A stretch of 64,000 nt of DNA from the NCBI GenBank assembly GCA_017643925.1, contig JAEPML010000003.1, positions 372,001 through 436,000 of the forward strand. Direction: 5' to 3'. The notes below the pieces were generated by a model. It was not told where the DNA came from and searched no databases. It worked only from the letters and a program-made list of their open reading frames with translations. Below are positions 54,808 to 63,641 of the stretch, piece after piece (within the stretch, counting starts at the first letter, position 1; each line of letters opens with the position of its first letter). Made by a program: the position numbers and the translations under genes. This DNA is from Roseibium sp. GTDB lineage: Bacteria > Pseudomonadota > Alphaproteobacteria > Rhizobiales > Stappiaceae.

Positions 54808-55989
54808 ATGACGGTTCAGACCGCAGATGTCGTGATTGTTGGCGGAGCCGTAATGGGCTCTTCAACCGCGTTTAACCTGGCCGAACGCTCGGACTTCGAT
54901 GGCCGGATCGTGGTGGTTGAGTCCGACCCGGGTTATGAAATCTGCGCCTCCGCGCGTTCTGCTGCTTCCATCCGCCAGCAGTTTTCAAGCGCAATCAATA
55001 TTGAAATCTCGCTCCATGGCATCCGGTTTCTCAGAGAGATTGGTGACAGACTGGCCGTGGATGGAGAGCAGCCGCAGGTGGACCTGAACGAAGGTGGCTA
55101 CCTGTTTCTGGCAACGCCGGACAAGGCCTCAATCCTGCAGGAAAACCACGCGCTTCAAAGAGAGCTCGGTGCCGATATTGGGCTCTTTGATGCTCAAGGC
55201 CTTCAGGCCCGGTTCCCCTGGCTTGAAACAGCGAATCTTGCCGCCGGGTGTCATGGACTGACGGGCGAAGGCTGGTTTGATGGATACGGTCTGATGCAGG
55301 CGTTCCGAAAGAAGGCGCGTTCGCTTGGGGTCGACTACATGGCCGCTCAAGCGCGCATCGAAAAGCAAGACGGGTCCGGTTGGCAGGTCAAGCTTTCAAC
55401 GGGCGAAATCGTGTCGACGCCGGTTGTCATCAATTGCGCCGGAGCATCTGGTGGACGAGAGATCTGCGAACAGGCGGGCCTGGATGTGCCGATCGTTCCG
55501 AAGAAACGATGTGTGTTCACATTCGACTGCAGGGACAGGCTCGAAAAATTTCCTCTGCTGATCGACCCGAGCGGCACCTATGTGCGCCCGGAGGGCACCG
55601 GTTACATTTGCGGTTCCGCCCCACCGGCCAACCAGGACCCGGACTGCCTGGATTTCGACGTCGATTACAACTTGTTCGAAGAGCATATCTGGCCGACGCT
55701 TGCCGCGCGTGTCCCCGCTTTCGAGGCCATAAAACCGGGCGCAGCCTGGGCGGGCACCTACGACATGAACCTCTTCGACCACAATGCCTTTGTCGGACCG
55801 GTTCCCGGTTGCGACGGATTTTACCTGGCGCTCGGGTTCTCCGGTCATGGTTTGCAGCAAGCCCCCGCTGTTGGCCGCGGCCTGGCCGAACTGGTTGCGG
55901 CAGGGCAGTACCAGACCCTTGATCTGTCACCACTGTCCATCGAACGCCTTTTCGGTGATGAACCGCTTGTTGAAAAGAACGTGGTTTAG
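54808..55989 (+). CDS. FAD-dependent oxidoreductase, DAO (glycine/D-amino acid/sarcosine oxidase) family
   Basis: 393 residues from the ATG at 54808, with AGGAGG just upstream. The dinucleotide-binding motif is 'DVVIVGGAVMGSSTAFNLA' and the second FAD element is 'VVVESDPGYEICASARSAASIRQQF'. The C-terminal block 'LALGFSGHGLQQAPAVGRGLAELV' is the FAD-binding end of monomeric sarcosine-oxidase-like enzymes. The covalent-flavin Cys of true monomeric sarcosine oxidase was not seen. The substrate is unknown; sarcosine from creatinase is possible but the genes are 30 kb apart. Confidence 0.85.
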   Translation: MTVQTADVVIVGGAVMGSSTAFNLAERSDFDGRIVVVESDPGYEICASARSAASIRQQFSSAINIEISLHGIRFLREIGDRLAVDGEQPQVDLNEGGYLFLATPDKASILQENHALQRELGADIGLFDAQGLQARFPWLETANLAAGCHGLTGEGWFDGYGLMQAFRKKARSLGVDYMAAQARIEKQDGSGWQVKLSTGEIVSTPVVINCAGASGGREICEQAGLDVPIVPKKRCVFTFDCRDRLEKFPLLIDPSGTYVRPEGTGYICGSAPPANQDPDCLDFDVDYNLFEEHIWPTLAARVPAFEAIKPGAAWAGTYDMNLFDHNAFVGPVPGCDGFYLALGFSGHGLQQAPAVGRGLAELVAAGQYQTLDLSPLSIERLFGDEPLVEKNVV

Positions 55990-55996
55990 CCTGCGA

Positions 55997-57100
55997 TCAT
56001 TCCGCGACCAGCATGGGTTTCCCGTCTTCCTTCTCGTCGGGCTCGGTCCGGGCGTCGTCTGCAGCAGTTGACGAGGCCTCGTCCGCTGCCTTCATGTCTT
56101 GCGCTTCCTCCGATTCAGCCTGCTCGGGACGTGTTCCGTCAGCATCGTCTTCCTCAGCACCCTGAACAGGCTCTTTTTCGTTCACGTCGTCGGTCGCTGC
56201 GGTTTCCGTCTCCGCCTCGGTATTTTCCGCGTCAGGGCCAGGTGCTTCCGCGTCCGTCAGGGCGTCTTCCTCTGCCGTTTCGCTTTCGACTGGTGGCCTT
56301 GCCTTGTCCGTGTTCATTTCCGTCCAGTCGACAAGCCTGGAGAGGCCGTCGGACAAAATCGTCTTGAGGCGGGTGACGCGTGACTTGTCCGGTTCGAAGG
56401 GCGGAGATTCGTGACGCAAATAGGATCTTTGCGCCAATAACAGGGTGAGGCAATGGACCCCGAGGTCCGGCCTGCCGTAGGTTCTGGTAATGAAGCCGCC
56501 CTTGGTATGCTCATCAACTCCAACGGTAATTCCGGGCTCACCCTTAAAGGAACCAACCAGCAGATTTCTGAGATCCGGATCGCAGGATTGCCCCTCCGCA
56601 CTACCGATATTGACCAACGGCAAGCCCTTGTCGGTAAAGCCTTGAATGCTGGAGCGAACGGATTGGCAGTCAAGTACGACCACCGGGCTATGGAGTTTCA
56701 ACAGCCGATCGATCTGACGTCGAAGCGCAAGGTGGAAAGGATCGTGGAACAGCAGACATCTCTGTTCCGTCTCGACCGGTCCGGGTTCTTCGCCCTCCTG
56801 GTAGATGGCTTTCCCATCGAGTGTTCTTGTCGGACACGGGGGCTCATCCTGCGCCGCTTCAGGTAGCGTCTGCGAATTTGCCGCCTTGTCGAGATCAATG
56901 ACATATCTTGACGTGCTGGACCGAACCAACGTCACATCAACTTGGTCTCGCAGGCCAAAGACCTGCTCCAGCCTCCAGGCCAGATCGGCCTGCAGACGTC
57001 CTGTGGCATTGAAGCGGCCCAATACCATTTTCGGCACGTCCGTGCCGCTGTGAGGCAGACACAGGAGAATGGGGCCTTGTCCTTCTTCGACCAGGATCAT
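55997..57100 (-). CDS. N-formylglutamate amidohydrolase family protein with a long acidic C-terminal tail
   Basis: 367 residues. Residues 1 to about 260 form the FGase/HutG-like hydrolase domain ('ILLCLPHSGTDVPKMVL', 'SSTSRYVIDLDKAAN', 'VVLDCQSVRSSIQGF', 'GFITRTYGRPDLGVHCLTLLLAQRSYL'). Residues about 270-367 are low-complexity and rich in Glu, Asp, Ala and Thr (by my count 35 of 90 residues from 271 to 360 are acidic), ending 'KPMLVAE'. The tail is unrelated to catalysis and looks disordered. No other hut genes lie nearby, so a histidine pathway role is not supported by context. The gene converges on the DAO gene, 7 bp away. Confidence 0.85.
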   Translation of the reverse strand: MILVEEGQGPILLCLPHSGTDVPKMVLGRFNATGRLQADLAWRLEQVFGLRDQVDVTLVRSSTSRYVIDLDKAANSQTLPEAAQDEPPCPTRTLDGKAIYQEGEEPGPVETEQRCLLFHDPFHLALRRQIDRLLKLHSPVVVLDCQSVRSSIQGFTDKGLPLVNIGSAEGQSCDPDLRNLLVGSFKGEPGITVGVDEHTKGGFITRTYGRPDLGVHCLTLLLAQRSYLRHESPPFEPDKSRVTRLKTILSDGLSRLVDWTEMNTDKARPPVESETAEEDALTDAEAPGPDAENTEAETETAATDDVNEKEPVQGAEEDDADGTRPEQAESEEAQDMKAADEASSTAADDARTEPDEKEDGKPMLVAE

Positions 57101-57474
57101 GTTGCAACCTAACCAGCGGGACCAATCGGCGCTAGATTGAAGAATTTACTTTAGGGAAACAAGGTTTGTTTTGCAGTGCATGATCAAAAAAGCAAACCGA
57201 CAGAAACGACTCCTCTTCTATTTTTTCATATTTTTCCGATAGTTGAACTGTTCTCGAATTTCTCCCTGCGCCGAACAATCCGGAAATCTCTTTGAAACCA
57301 CTCGTGAAGGCGGCCTGGATAATACAACCAAAAATTGTTTCCCTTACCCCTTTCGGCAGCAGCAAGGTTCACTTGACCTTCCGCGCCCAGAAAGGCAATT
57401 TTCAGGGAACCAAACCTTCCTGCCTTTGGCCGAGAGCACTGCCCGGCCTTCCGCCCCGACAAAGGAAAGACGCC
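57101..57474. other. Intergenic region before the aminotransferase gene
   Basis: 374 bp between divergent genes. It is AT-rich near 57160-57240, with pyrimidine-rich runs. I see no RNA gene, clear promoter pair or repeat. An in-frame extension of the aminotransferase frame to 57292 has no homology, and AAAGGAAAGA before the ATG at 57475 supports the shorter start. Confidence 0.5.
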
Positions 57475-58653
57475 ATGTCACTTCGCTATGGCAAAGAATT
57501 CTTGATGATCCCAGGTCCAACCAACGTGCCAGACGAGGTGCTAAGGGCCATGCACAGACCTGCAGTGGACATTTACGAAGGCCCCTTGCTCGAGACCACC
57601 GACTTCTGCCTGAAGTCGCTCAGGAAGCTGTTCCAGACCGAGGGAAAGACTTATATCTACGCCGCCAACGGTCACGGGGCGTGGGACTCGGCGGTCTGCA
57701 ACACCCTGAACCGGGGCGACAAGATTCTCGTTCTGGAGTCGGGTCGCTTTGCCCTTGGCTGGGGGGAAGCTTCGGCCATCGCAGGACTGGATGTCGAGAT
57801 TTTGCCTGGAGGCTGGGACAGAGGTGTGGACCCGGCAAAACTCGAAGCCAGGCTGAGGGAAGACAAGGCCCACGAGATTGCCGCAATCCTGGTGGTCCAG
57901 GTCGATACCGCCTCCGGTGTCTGGAACGATATTGCGGCTCTGCGCCGTGCCATCGATGCGGCCGGTCACCCGGCACTCTACATGGTCGACACAATCGCAT
58001 CGCTGGGATGCATGCCTTTTGAAATGGATGCCTGGGGTGTCGATGTCGCCCTGACAGGATCTCAGAAGGGACTGATGTGTCCTCCCGGTCTGTCCTTTGT
58101 TGCTGCAGGACCAAAGGCCGACAAGGCGCATGAGACCGCCGATCTTCGGACCAACTACACCGACTGGACCTTCCGCCAGGGCGCGGAGCACTATCAGAAA
58201 TATTGCGGGACACCACCTGAACATCTTTTGTTCGGGTTCCGGAAGGCGCTGGAATTGCTGTTCGACGAAGGCCTCGAACAGGTCTGGCAACGTCATGCAT
58301 TGCTTGGAGAGGCGACCCGTCGGGCCGTCGAAACCTGGTCGAGCGCAGGCGCGGTTCAATTCAATGTCGCAGATTCTGCTGCCCGTTCAAACAGCGTCAC
58401 GGTTGTTCGCCTTAACAGCGGTGACGCCTCGGCGCTGCGCACGTTCACCAAGGAAGTCTGCGGTGTCACGGTTGGTGGAACCATCGGTGAGCTGTCCGGC
58501 CAGGGGATCCGCATTGCCCATATGGGCCACGTCAATGCCGTGATGCTGCTTGGTACCTTGTCAGCGATCGAGCTCGGGTTGAAACAGCTGGACATTCCAC
58601 ACGGAACCGGTGGAACCCAGGCAGCCATAGATTATCTCGCCGAAGCACTCTGA
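57475..58653 (+). CDS. PLP-dependent aminotransferase, serine/alanine-glyoxylate type (class V)
   Basis: 392 residues. 'LMIPGPTNVPDEVLRAMHRPAVDI' is the standard start of alanine/serine-glyoxylate aminotransferases. 'YIYAANGHGAWDSAVCNTL', 'LYMVDTIASLGCMPFEMDAWGVDVALTGSQKGLMCPPGLSF' (Lys of SQKG binds PLP) and the C-terminal 'GGTIGELSGQGIRIAHMGHVN' follow. It could move an amino group between serine, alanine or aspartate and glyoxylate; exact donors are not resolvable. It probably forms a single-gene transcript, with a hairpin after it at 58689. Confidence 0.9.
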   Translation: MSLRYGKEFLMIPGPTNVPDEVLRAMHRPAVDIYEGPLLETTDFCLKSLRKLFQTEGKTYIYAANGHGAWDSAVCNTLNRGDKILVLESGRFALGWGEASAIAGLDVEILPGGWDRGVDPAKLEARLREDKAHEIAAILVVQVDTASGVWNDIAALRRAIDAAGHPALYMVDTIASLGCMPFEMDAWGVDVALTGSQKGLMCPPGLSFVAAGPKADKAHETADLRTNYTDWTFRQGAEHYQKYCGTPPEHLLFGFRKALELLFDEGLEQVWQRHALLGEATRRAVETWSSAGAVQFNVADSAARSNSVTVVRLNSGDASALRTFTKEVCGVTVGGTIGELSGQGIRIAHMGHVNAVMLLGTLSAIELGLKQLDIPHGTGGTQAAIDYLAEAL

Positions 58654-58688
58654 CGACGACGCGGGAAGACCTCGAACCACCCAAACTG

Positions 58689-58709
58689 TTCCAGGCCATT
58701 GGCCTGGAA
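58689..58709. terminator. Hairpin between converging genes
   Basis: TTCCAGGCC (58689-58697), ATT, GGCCTGGAA (58701-58709) in the 68-bp gap between the aminotransferase and polyphosphate kinase genes. There is no T-run on either side, so it may stop transcription weakly in both directions or only stabilise 3' ends. Confidence 0.5.
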
Positions 58710-58721
58710 ATGCGCGACGGG

Positions 58722-60188
58722 TCACAGCATTTCTTCCAGCCGTTCGCAAATGGTTCGAAGCACTTCAACGCGCGCGTGCCGCTTGTTTTCGGCCGAGACC
58801 AGCGTCCAGGGCGCATAATGGGTCGACGTCCGGTCGACCATGTCGCCTGCTGCGATCGCATACTGATCCCACTTCAGGCGATTGCGCCAGTCGTCATCGG
58901 TGATCTTGTGCTGCTTGTAGGCCGTGTCCTCCCGGGCCTTGAACCTACGTAACTGTTCCTCTTCCGAAATGGCGAGCCAGAACTTGCAGACGATATAGCC
59001 GAAATCGGTCAATTCCTGTTCGAATTCGTTGATTTCATTGTAGGCTCGCAGCCAGTCTTCATGACCCGCATAGCCCTCGACGCGCTCCACAAGCACGCGT
59101 TCGTACCAGGACCGGTCAAAGATTGCGAAATGCCCCTTGCGGGGGAGCCGTCTCCAGAAACGCCACAAATAGGGTCTGGCCTTTTCTTCATCCGTCGGTG
59201 CCGAAATGGGATGGACCTTGTAAATCCTCGGGTCAAGCGGACGGATCACCCGGCGGATTGCACCGCCCTTTCCGGCCGCGTCATTGCCCTGAAAGACGAG
59301 AACAACTCCGGTCTTGGACATGGATTTCCGATCCGAAAGATCCGAGAGCTTCTTCTGGTACTTGTCCCGCATCTCTTCATAGTCGGCTTTTGCAAGCTTC
59401 GCAGTGAGGTCAATCGTGTCGACAGCCGTTTCCTTTTTCAGCCCACCGACAACGGGCGGTGCAGAGATCGAATGCGCCTCACCATCCTCGAGTTTCAGCT
59501 TCATGGAGCGCGCAACCGTCTGGGCCAGCGCCGCGTCACGATATTCAGGGTCCTGGGAGGGTATGACGAACCAGGGGGCATATCCCTTGCTGGTTTCCAG
59601 GATCAGCTTTTCTCCCATCTCGCTGGCGATCTTGTGGTTTTTGAGCGCGGCCCAGTCCGCGAGCACATGGCGCGCCGCGTTCTTCTTCTTGATTTTCTTC
59701 AGACGCTCTTCCTGTACGTCCCGCGGCAGCACGAACCAGAATTTCAGTATCAGAACATCTTCGTTCGACAGCATTTCCTCGAACCTGCGGATCCTGGCCA
59801 GGGACTTTTCAAACGCATCGTCATCGATCTTTTCGTAGATCCTGTCTCTTAGGATTGACTGGTACCAGCTGCCGAAAACAATCGCGGTCTCGCCCTTTTC
59901 CGGAAGGTCGCGCCAATACCGCCAAAGTGGAGGGCGCAGGCGTGCTTCATCCATTGGCTCCCCATAGGCATTGCAAACCAGGTGGCGCGCATCCATCCAG
60001 CCGTAAAGGCGCGCGACGGCCTCTCCCTTGCCAGCACCGTCCAGACCGTCGACGAGAATCAATGTCGAAAACGGTTTATTCTCGATAACGGGAAGCTGCG
60101 CTGCCAACAGGGCTTCCCTGAGTTCCGGTTCGAGCTGCTTGAAGGTTTTCTTGTCCATTTTTTGCGGCAGCTGAGCAGATTCAAACAT
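58722..60188 (-). CDS. Polyphosphate:AMP phosphotransferase (two-domain PPK2, Pap)
   Basis: 488 residues with two PPK2 domains in tandem. Domain 1 carries 'LILVDGLDGAGKGEAV' (about 43-58) and 'ETAIVFGSWYQSILRDR'. Domain 2 carries 'VVLVFQGNDAAGKGGAIRRVIRPLD' (about 297-321) and 'FAIFDRSWYERVLVERVEGY'. Two-domain PPK2 proteins use polyphosphate to phosphorylate AMP to ADP. A lysine-rich linker 'ERLKKIKKKNAARH' follows the first lid. It converges on the aminotransferase gene and is divergent from the DedA fusion. Confidence 0.93.
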   Translation of the reverse strand: MFESAQLPQKMDKKTFKQLEPELREALLAAQLPVIENKPFSTLILVDGLDGAGKGEAVARLYGWMDARHLVCNAYGEPMDEARLRPPLWRYWRDLPEKGETAIVFGSWYQSILRDRIYEKIDDDAFEKSLARIRRFEEMLSNEDVLILKFWFVLPRDVQEERLKKIKKKNAARHVLADWAALKNHKIASEMGEKLILETSKGYAPWFVIPSQDPEYRDAALAQTVARSMKLKLEDGEAHSISAPPVVGGLKKETAVDTIDLTAKLAKADYEEMRDKYQKKLSDLSDRKSMSKTGVVLVFQGNDAAGKGGAIRRVIRPLDPRIYKVHPISAPTDEEKARPYLWRFWRRLPRKGHFAIFDRSWYERVLVERVEGYAGHEDWLRAYNEINEFEQELTDFGYIVCKFWLAISEEEQLRRFKAREDTAYKQHKITDDDWRNRLKWDQYAIAAGDMVDRTSTHYAPWTLVSAENKRHARVEVLRTICERLEEML

Positions 60189-60404
60189 GGAAAACCTCTC
60201 GGAACTTCAGGGCTTCGCCCATCTTGGAACACACGGTTGAAAAACGCCATGTCTCCCGTCAATCTTTGCGTTCGAATTGCCAAATCCGAAATTCATTGTT
60301 GGATGACGCCCATCACCCCTATATGAAGCTTTGATCATTTGTCAGGGAGCGCCGCTTTTCCCGGACATTGACCTGCAACAGATTTTATTGAACCCGGCAT
60401 TTCC

Positions 60405-62462
60405 GTGACCGATTTTATTGATCCCGTCCTGACCTTCATTGCAGAGAACCCATCGCTTGCCGGTCTGATCTGCTTTCTGGCTGCCATGGGCGAAGCCTTG
60501 TTCATCATCGGTCTCTTCGTTCCCACAACCGTGGTTCTCGTTGGAGCCGGAACGCTTATCGGGCTCGGCAAACTCGATCCGATGCCGCTTTTCATCTGGA
60601 CGACCCTCGGTGCCACGGCCGGCGACGCGATATCCTACTGGATCGGGTACGCCTTCAAGGACAAGATCAAGAGCATGTGGCCATTGCGGAACTATGCCCA
60701 CATGATCGAAAGCGGCGAGGAGTTCTTCAAGCGCCACGGCGGCAAGAGCGTGTTCATCGGGCGTTTCGTGCCGGGTGTAAAATCGGTTGTCCCGGGAATT
60801 GCCGGCATGGCCGGCATGAACTTTACCCGGTACACCTTCGTCAACGTGACTTCGGCACTGGCCTGGACGATTGCCCATATCGGTCCCGGCATCATCGCCG
60901 GCAGCGCACTTGGCGCAATCGGACAGATCAGCGGCCGGCTCGCCCTGGTGCTTGGCGCCCTTCTGCTTGTCATCTTCCTGATTGTTCTTCTCGGACGCTG
61001 GTTGATCCTGATCATCCTGCCCCTGTTTCCAAACACCCACTCGGCCATTGTTGGCTGGTTCGCGCGGCGCGAGGATCGGGCGTCGCAGTGGATTGCGCGC
61101 AATTTCGACCCGGCTCACCCGCGGTCCGCCGGCATGCTCGCCTCAGCGCTCCTTCTGCTGATCTGCGTCCCGTCCTTCTTCTGGCTGGTTGGCGAAGTTG
61201 CCCCGGGCGAACCGATGGTGCGGGCGGATATTGCCATCCTGAACCTGTTTGACAGTCTGAGAACACCGGTCGGCGACAAGATCATGGTGTTCATGACGTC
61301 GCTGGGTGATGGCGTGGTGGTTTCAGGCGTGACAATCGGTGTCGCCGCTTATCTCTTCGCACGAAAAGCCTGGCGGAGAGGTATTGGATTTGTGATCGCG
61401 ATGGCGGGAACGGCCGTCTTCGTGCCCCTGTTCAAGCTGTTGCTGCACCGGTCCAGGCCAATGGAACTCTATGCAGGCGCCGATGCGTACAGTTTCCCAA
61501 GCGGCCACGCGACGCTGAATGCCGTTCTGTTCGGCATATGCGCTGTGCTGATCGCGCATGATCTCAGCCGCTGGGCGAAGGCCAGCATATTCACGGTCTT
61601 TGCGACCTATGTGATCACCATCGGCTTCTCCAGGATCTATCTGGGTGCCCACTGGATGTCCGACGTGCTGGCGGGCCTCTTCTTCGGCACCGCGATGGTC
61701 GCGGCTTTTGCCTTCGTGTTCGGGCCGATTCACAACGAGAAAATCGGGCGGACCACACTTGCGGGTATCGTTGCCCTGACCTTGACCGCAGTCGGCGGCT
61801 GGCACCTTTATGGCAATTTCGACAAGGCTCTTCTGACATATCAGCCGCGCACCAACACCGAGGTCTACACGGTGACCGGCTGGCAGGAGACCGGTTGGCA
61901 AAGCCTCCCTGCCAGACGCGTCGAACTCAATGGCGACCGGGAGGAACCTCTCGTCATCCAGTATTCCGGTACGCTGAACCAGTTTGCAGAATTTGCGGCC
62001 AAGGACGGCTGGCAGCTCCCACCCAAATGGTCCCTGACGACAGCGAGCGGTTTTGTCGAAGGCGAGACACCGCCCGACTCGCTGCCGATCCTGCCACGCA
62101 GTCAGAACGGCCGCCAGCCAGACCTGGTGCTGATCAAAAAAGACCCGGACTCACATAAAAGCGGGCGCTGGGTCTTGCGGCTCTGGCCGAGCCGGTACGA
62201 GATCCTGCAAAGCGGTGCCCTGCACCCCCTTTACCTCGGAAGTGTTGTCCACGAGGACATCCTGCGACCGATGGGAGAATTTTCAGGCCCACGCACGGAC
62301 CGCCACGTGCCCGGCGCCTCCGACAATCCCGCAACGCTGATCCCCGGGGCCGTCACCCACACGCGAGCGGACGGCACCGAGGTGGTCCTGGCCATTTCAC
62401 CGGACGAGACCGCCGGCCCTAGTAAGACTGAAACGCCAAAGGCCAATTCTCGGGGTCGGTAG
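60405..62462 (+). CDS. DedA - PAP2 phosphatase - LssY-type C-terminal domain fusion
   Basis: 685 residues from a GTG at 60405. Residues about 1-200 are a DedA/SNARE-associated membrane domain ('GEALFIIGLFVPTTVVLVGAGTLIGLG' and 'FIGRFVPGVKSVVPGIAGMAGM'). Residues about 235-445 are a PAP2 lipid phosphatase with all three motifs: 'KLLLHRSRP', 'SFPSGHATLNA' and 'SRIYLGAHWMSDVLAG'. The last ~230 residues are the LssY C-terminal type ('VTGWQETGWQSLPARRVELNGD'). It probably handles polyprenyl or phospholipid phosphates at the periplasmic face. Its last 44 bp overlap the opposing DUF1176 gene. Confidence 0.92.
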   Translation: MTDFIDPVLTFIAENPSLAGLICFLAAMGEALFIIGLFVPTTVVLVGAGTLIGLGKLDPMPLFIWTTLGATAGDAISYWIGYAFKDKIKSMWPLRNYAHMIESGEEFFKRHGGKSVFIGRFVPGVKSVVPGIAGMAGMNFTRYTFVNVTSALAWTIAHIGPGIIAGSALGAIGQISGRLALVLGALLLVIFLIVLLGRWLILIILPLFPNTHSAIVGWFARREDRASQWIARNFDPAHPRSAGMLASALLLLICVPSFFWLVGEVAPGEPMVRADIAILNLFDSLRTPVGDKIMVFMTSLGDGVVVSGVTIGVAAYLFARKAWRRGIGFVIAMAGTAVFVPLFKLLLHRSRPMELYAGADAYSFPSGHATLNAVLFGICAVLIAHDLSRWAKASIFTVFATYVITIGFSRIYLGAHWMSDVLAGLFFGTAMVAAFAFVFGPIHNEKIGRTTLAGIVALTLTAVGGWHLYGNFDKALLTYQPRTNTEVYTVTGWQETGWQSLPARRVELNGDREEPLVIQYSGTLNQFAEFAAKDGWQLPPKWSLTTASGFVEGETPPDSLPILPRSQNGRQPDLVLIKKDPDSHKSGRWVLRLWPSRYEILQSGALHPLYLGSVVHEDILRPMGEFSGPRTDRHVPGASDNPATLIPGAVTHTRADGTEVVLAISPDETAGPSKTETPKANSRGR

Positions 62463-63486
62463 CGTTGCCGTCACATTCGATTTTTTCGCGGTACTCCATC
62501 AATTCAAGTTCCAGAACCTCACCCGGACCGTCAATCAAACGGAAGACCTGGTGCACGCCGCAATCACCGGCACCCCGGTTGAGTTCGGTTGTCTTGATGA
62601 GCCCCCTTGAGCCCACCACCTCGGCATTCATGGCCGCATAGTTCTGATTGCCCTCCAGCCCAGGCGGATTCGGCAAAGTCAGCAGATTGCCCCAGTCCTG
62701 GGGCGGATTCTGGGTGACGGCAAAGACACCGGATCCCTGATAGGCGCCGGAGAAACAGGGGATCTGCCAAAGCAGGTAATTCTCGTTGATGACGTAGCGG
62801 GCGCCCGCCCAGGGAGAATATCCGCCGACATCACAGGCATCGGTCGCGTATTGCTGCATGAGCTGCGTCAGCGCATAGGGCACTTCGGAACTGTCATTGA
62901 GGTACTTTTCGTCACCAATTGGAATGCCTGCCGGTATGCCACCCGAGCTGTTTGAGCCGGAAGACTCTGCCTGTGCAACGGATGTGTTTTCCTCCGAGCA
63001 GCCCGTTACGCCCTTTGCGCTTGCGACGAAGGGTACCTTGCCGCGCTGAAAGACCGTCAGGTCGGCATCATCGATGAAAAAGCGATCACCACTGAAACTG
63101 ACTGCATCGAGCTCGACATGCACCTTCACCTTTCGGTCCTGGGACGAGAAAAGATACTGGGAGACCAAACCGTCTATCGGCTCACCGCCGCTGACGATTT
63201 CATCGAGCGAATAAACTGTTGTCCCGATCTTGAGCCTTGCAGGGCCCATGGTTCCGTCCGAATCGACATTGGCATGCAGCAAATAGGCATAGCGATCCGT
63301 ATCAGGGTCCCTGTTGTGCTGCCAGATTGAAAAGTGGCACCGGGCGATGCCTTGTTCAATGTCCTGTTTGCCGAACAGCTTGAGGGCGATTTCGACGTCT
63401 TCGTCTGCGGCTTTTGCTGCTTGCAGGCCGCCCAGACCGATCGACGTTGCCGCAATAGTCCAGATAAAACTTTTAAAGAAACGCAT
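62419..63486 (-). CDS. DUF1176-type secreted protein
   Basis: 355 residues from the ATG at 63486 (GGGAGGGAAGG upstream). The signal peptide 'RFFKSFIWTIAATSIGLGGLQAAKA' predicts export. The mature part has about eight Cys, enough for several disulfides, a Ser/Gly-rich linker ('QAESSGSNSSGGIPAG', about residue 195), and the family end 'NRGAGDCGVHQVFRLIDGPGEVLELELMEYREKIECDG'. Function of the family is unknown. The gene overlaps the 3' end of the DedA fusion gene tail to tail. Confidence 0.85.
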   Translation of the reverse strand: MRFFKSFIWTIAATSIGLGGLQAAKAADEDVEIALKLFGKQDIEQGIARCHFSIWQHNRDPDTDRYAYLLHANVDSDGTMGPARLKIGTTVYSLDEIVSGGEPIDGLVSQYLFSSQDRKVKVHVELDAVSFSGDRFFIDDADLTVFQRGKVPFVASAKGVTGCSEENTSVAQAESSGSNSSGGIPAGIPIGDEKYLNDSSEVPYALTQLMQQYATDACDVGGYSPWAGARYVINENYLLWQIPCFSGAYQGSGVFAVTQNPPQDWGNLLTLPNPPGLEGNQNYAAMNAEVVGSRGLIKTTELNRGAGDCGVHQVFRLIDGPGEVLELELMEYREKIECDGNATDPENWPLAFQSY

Positions 63487-63610
63487 GCCTTCCCTCCCGT
63501 CTCTTTCGGAAGAGTGCGGCATTTTCAGCAACTTGACCAGCTTCTTCTTTGTTCGCTCAATCAGCTTTCCTGTCAACATCAACAGGGTTGAAATGATCTC
63601 AATACTTTCA

Positions 63611-63624
63611 TATATTCGAATATA
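63611..63624. promoter_or_regulatory. 14-bp perfect palindrome upstream of the YeeE/YedE gene
   Basis: TATATTCGAATATA at 63611-63624, ending 17 bp before the ATG at 63642 and within the divergent gap to the DUF1176 gene. This position suits a repressor site. ArsR-type sulfide/persulfide sensors of the BigR/SqrR group control YeeE/YedE genes in alphaproteobacteria and use AT-rich inverted repeats, so this is a candidate for that type of site. Confidence 0.5.
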
Positions 63625-63641
63625 ACAATTTAGGGATCATC

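Noticed and set aside
54808..55989. Assignment of the DAO-family enzyme as sarcosine oxidase completing creatine breakdown
   Set aside because: The family is broad, no diagnostic covalent-flavin Cys was seen and the gene is about 30 kb from creatinase, so only the family name is given.
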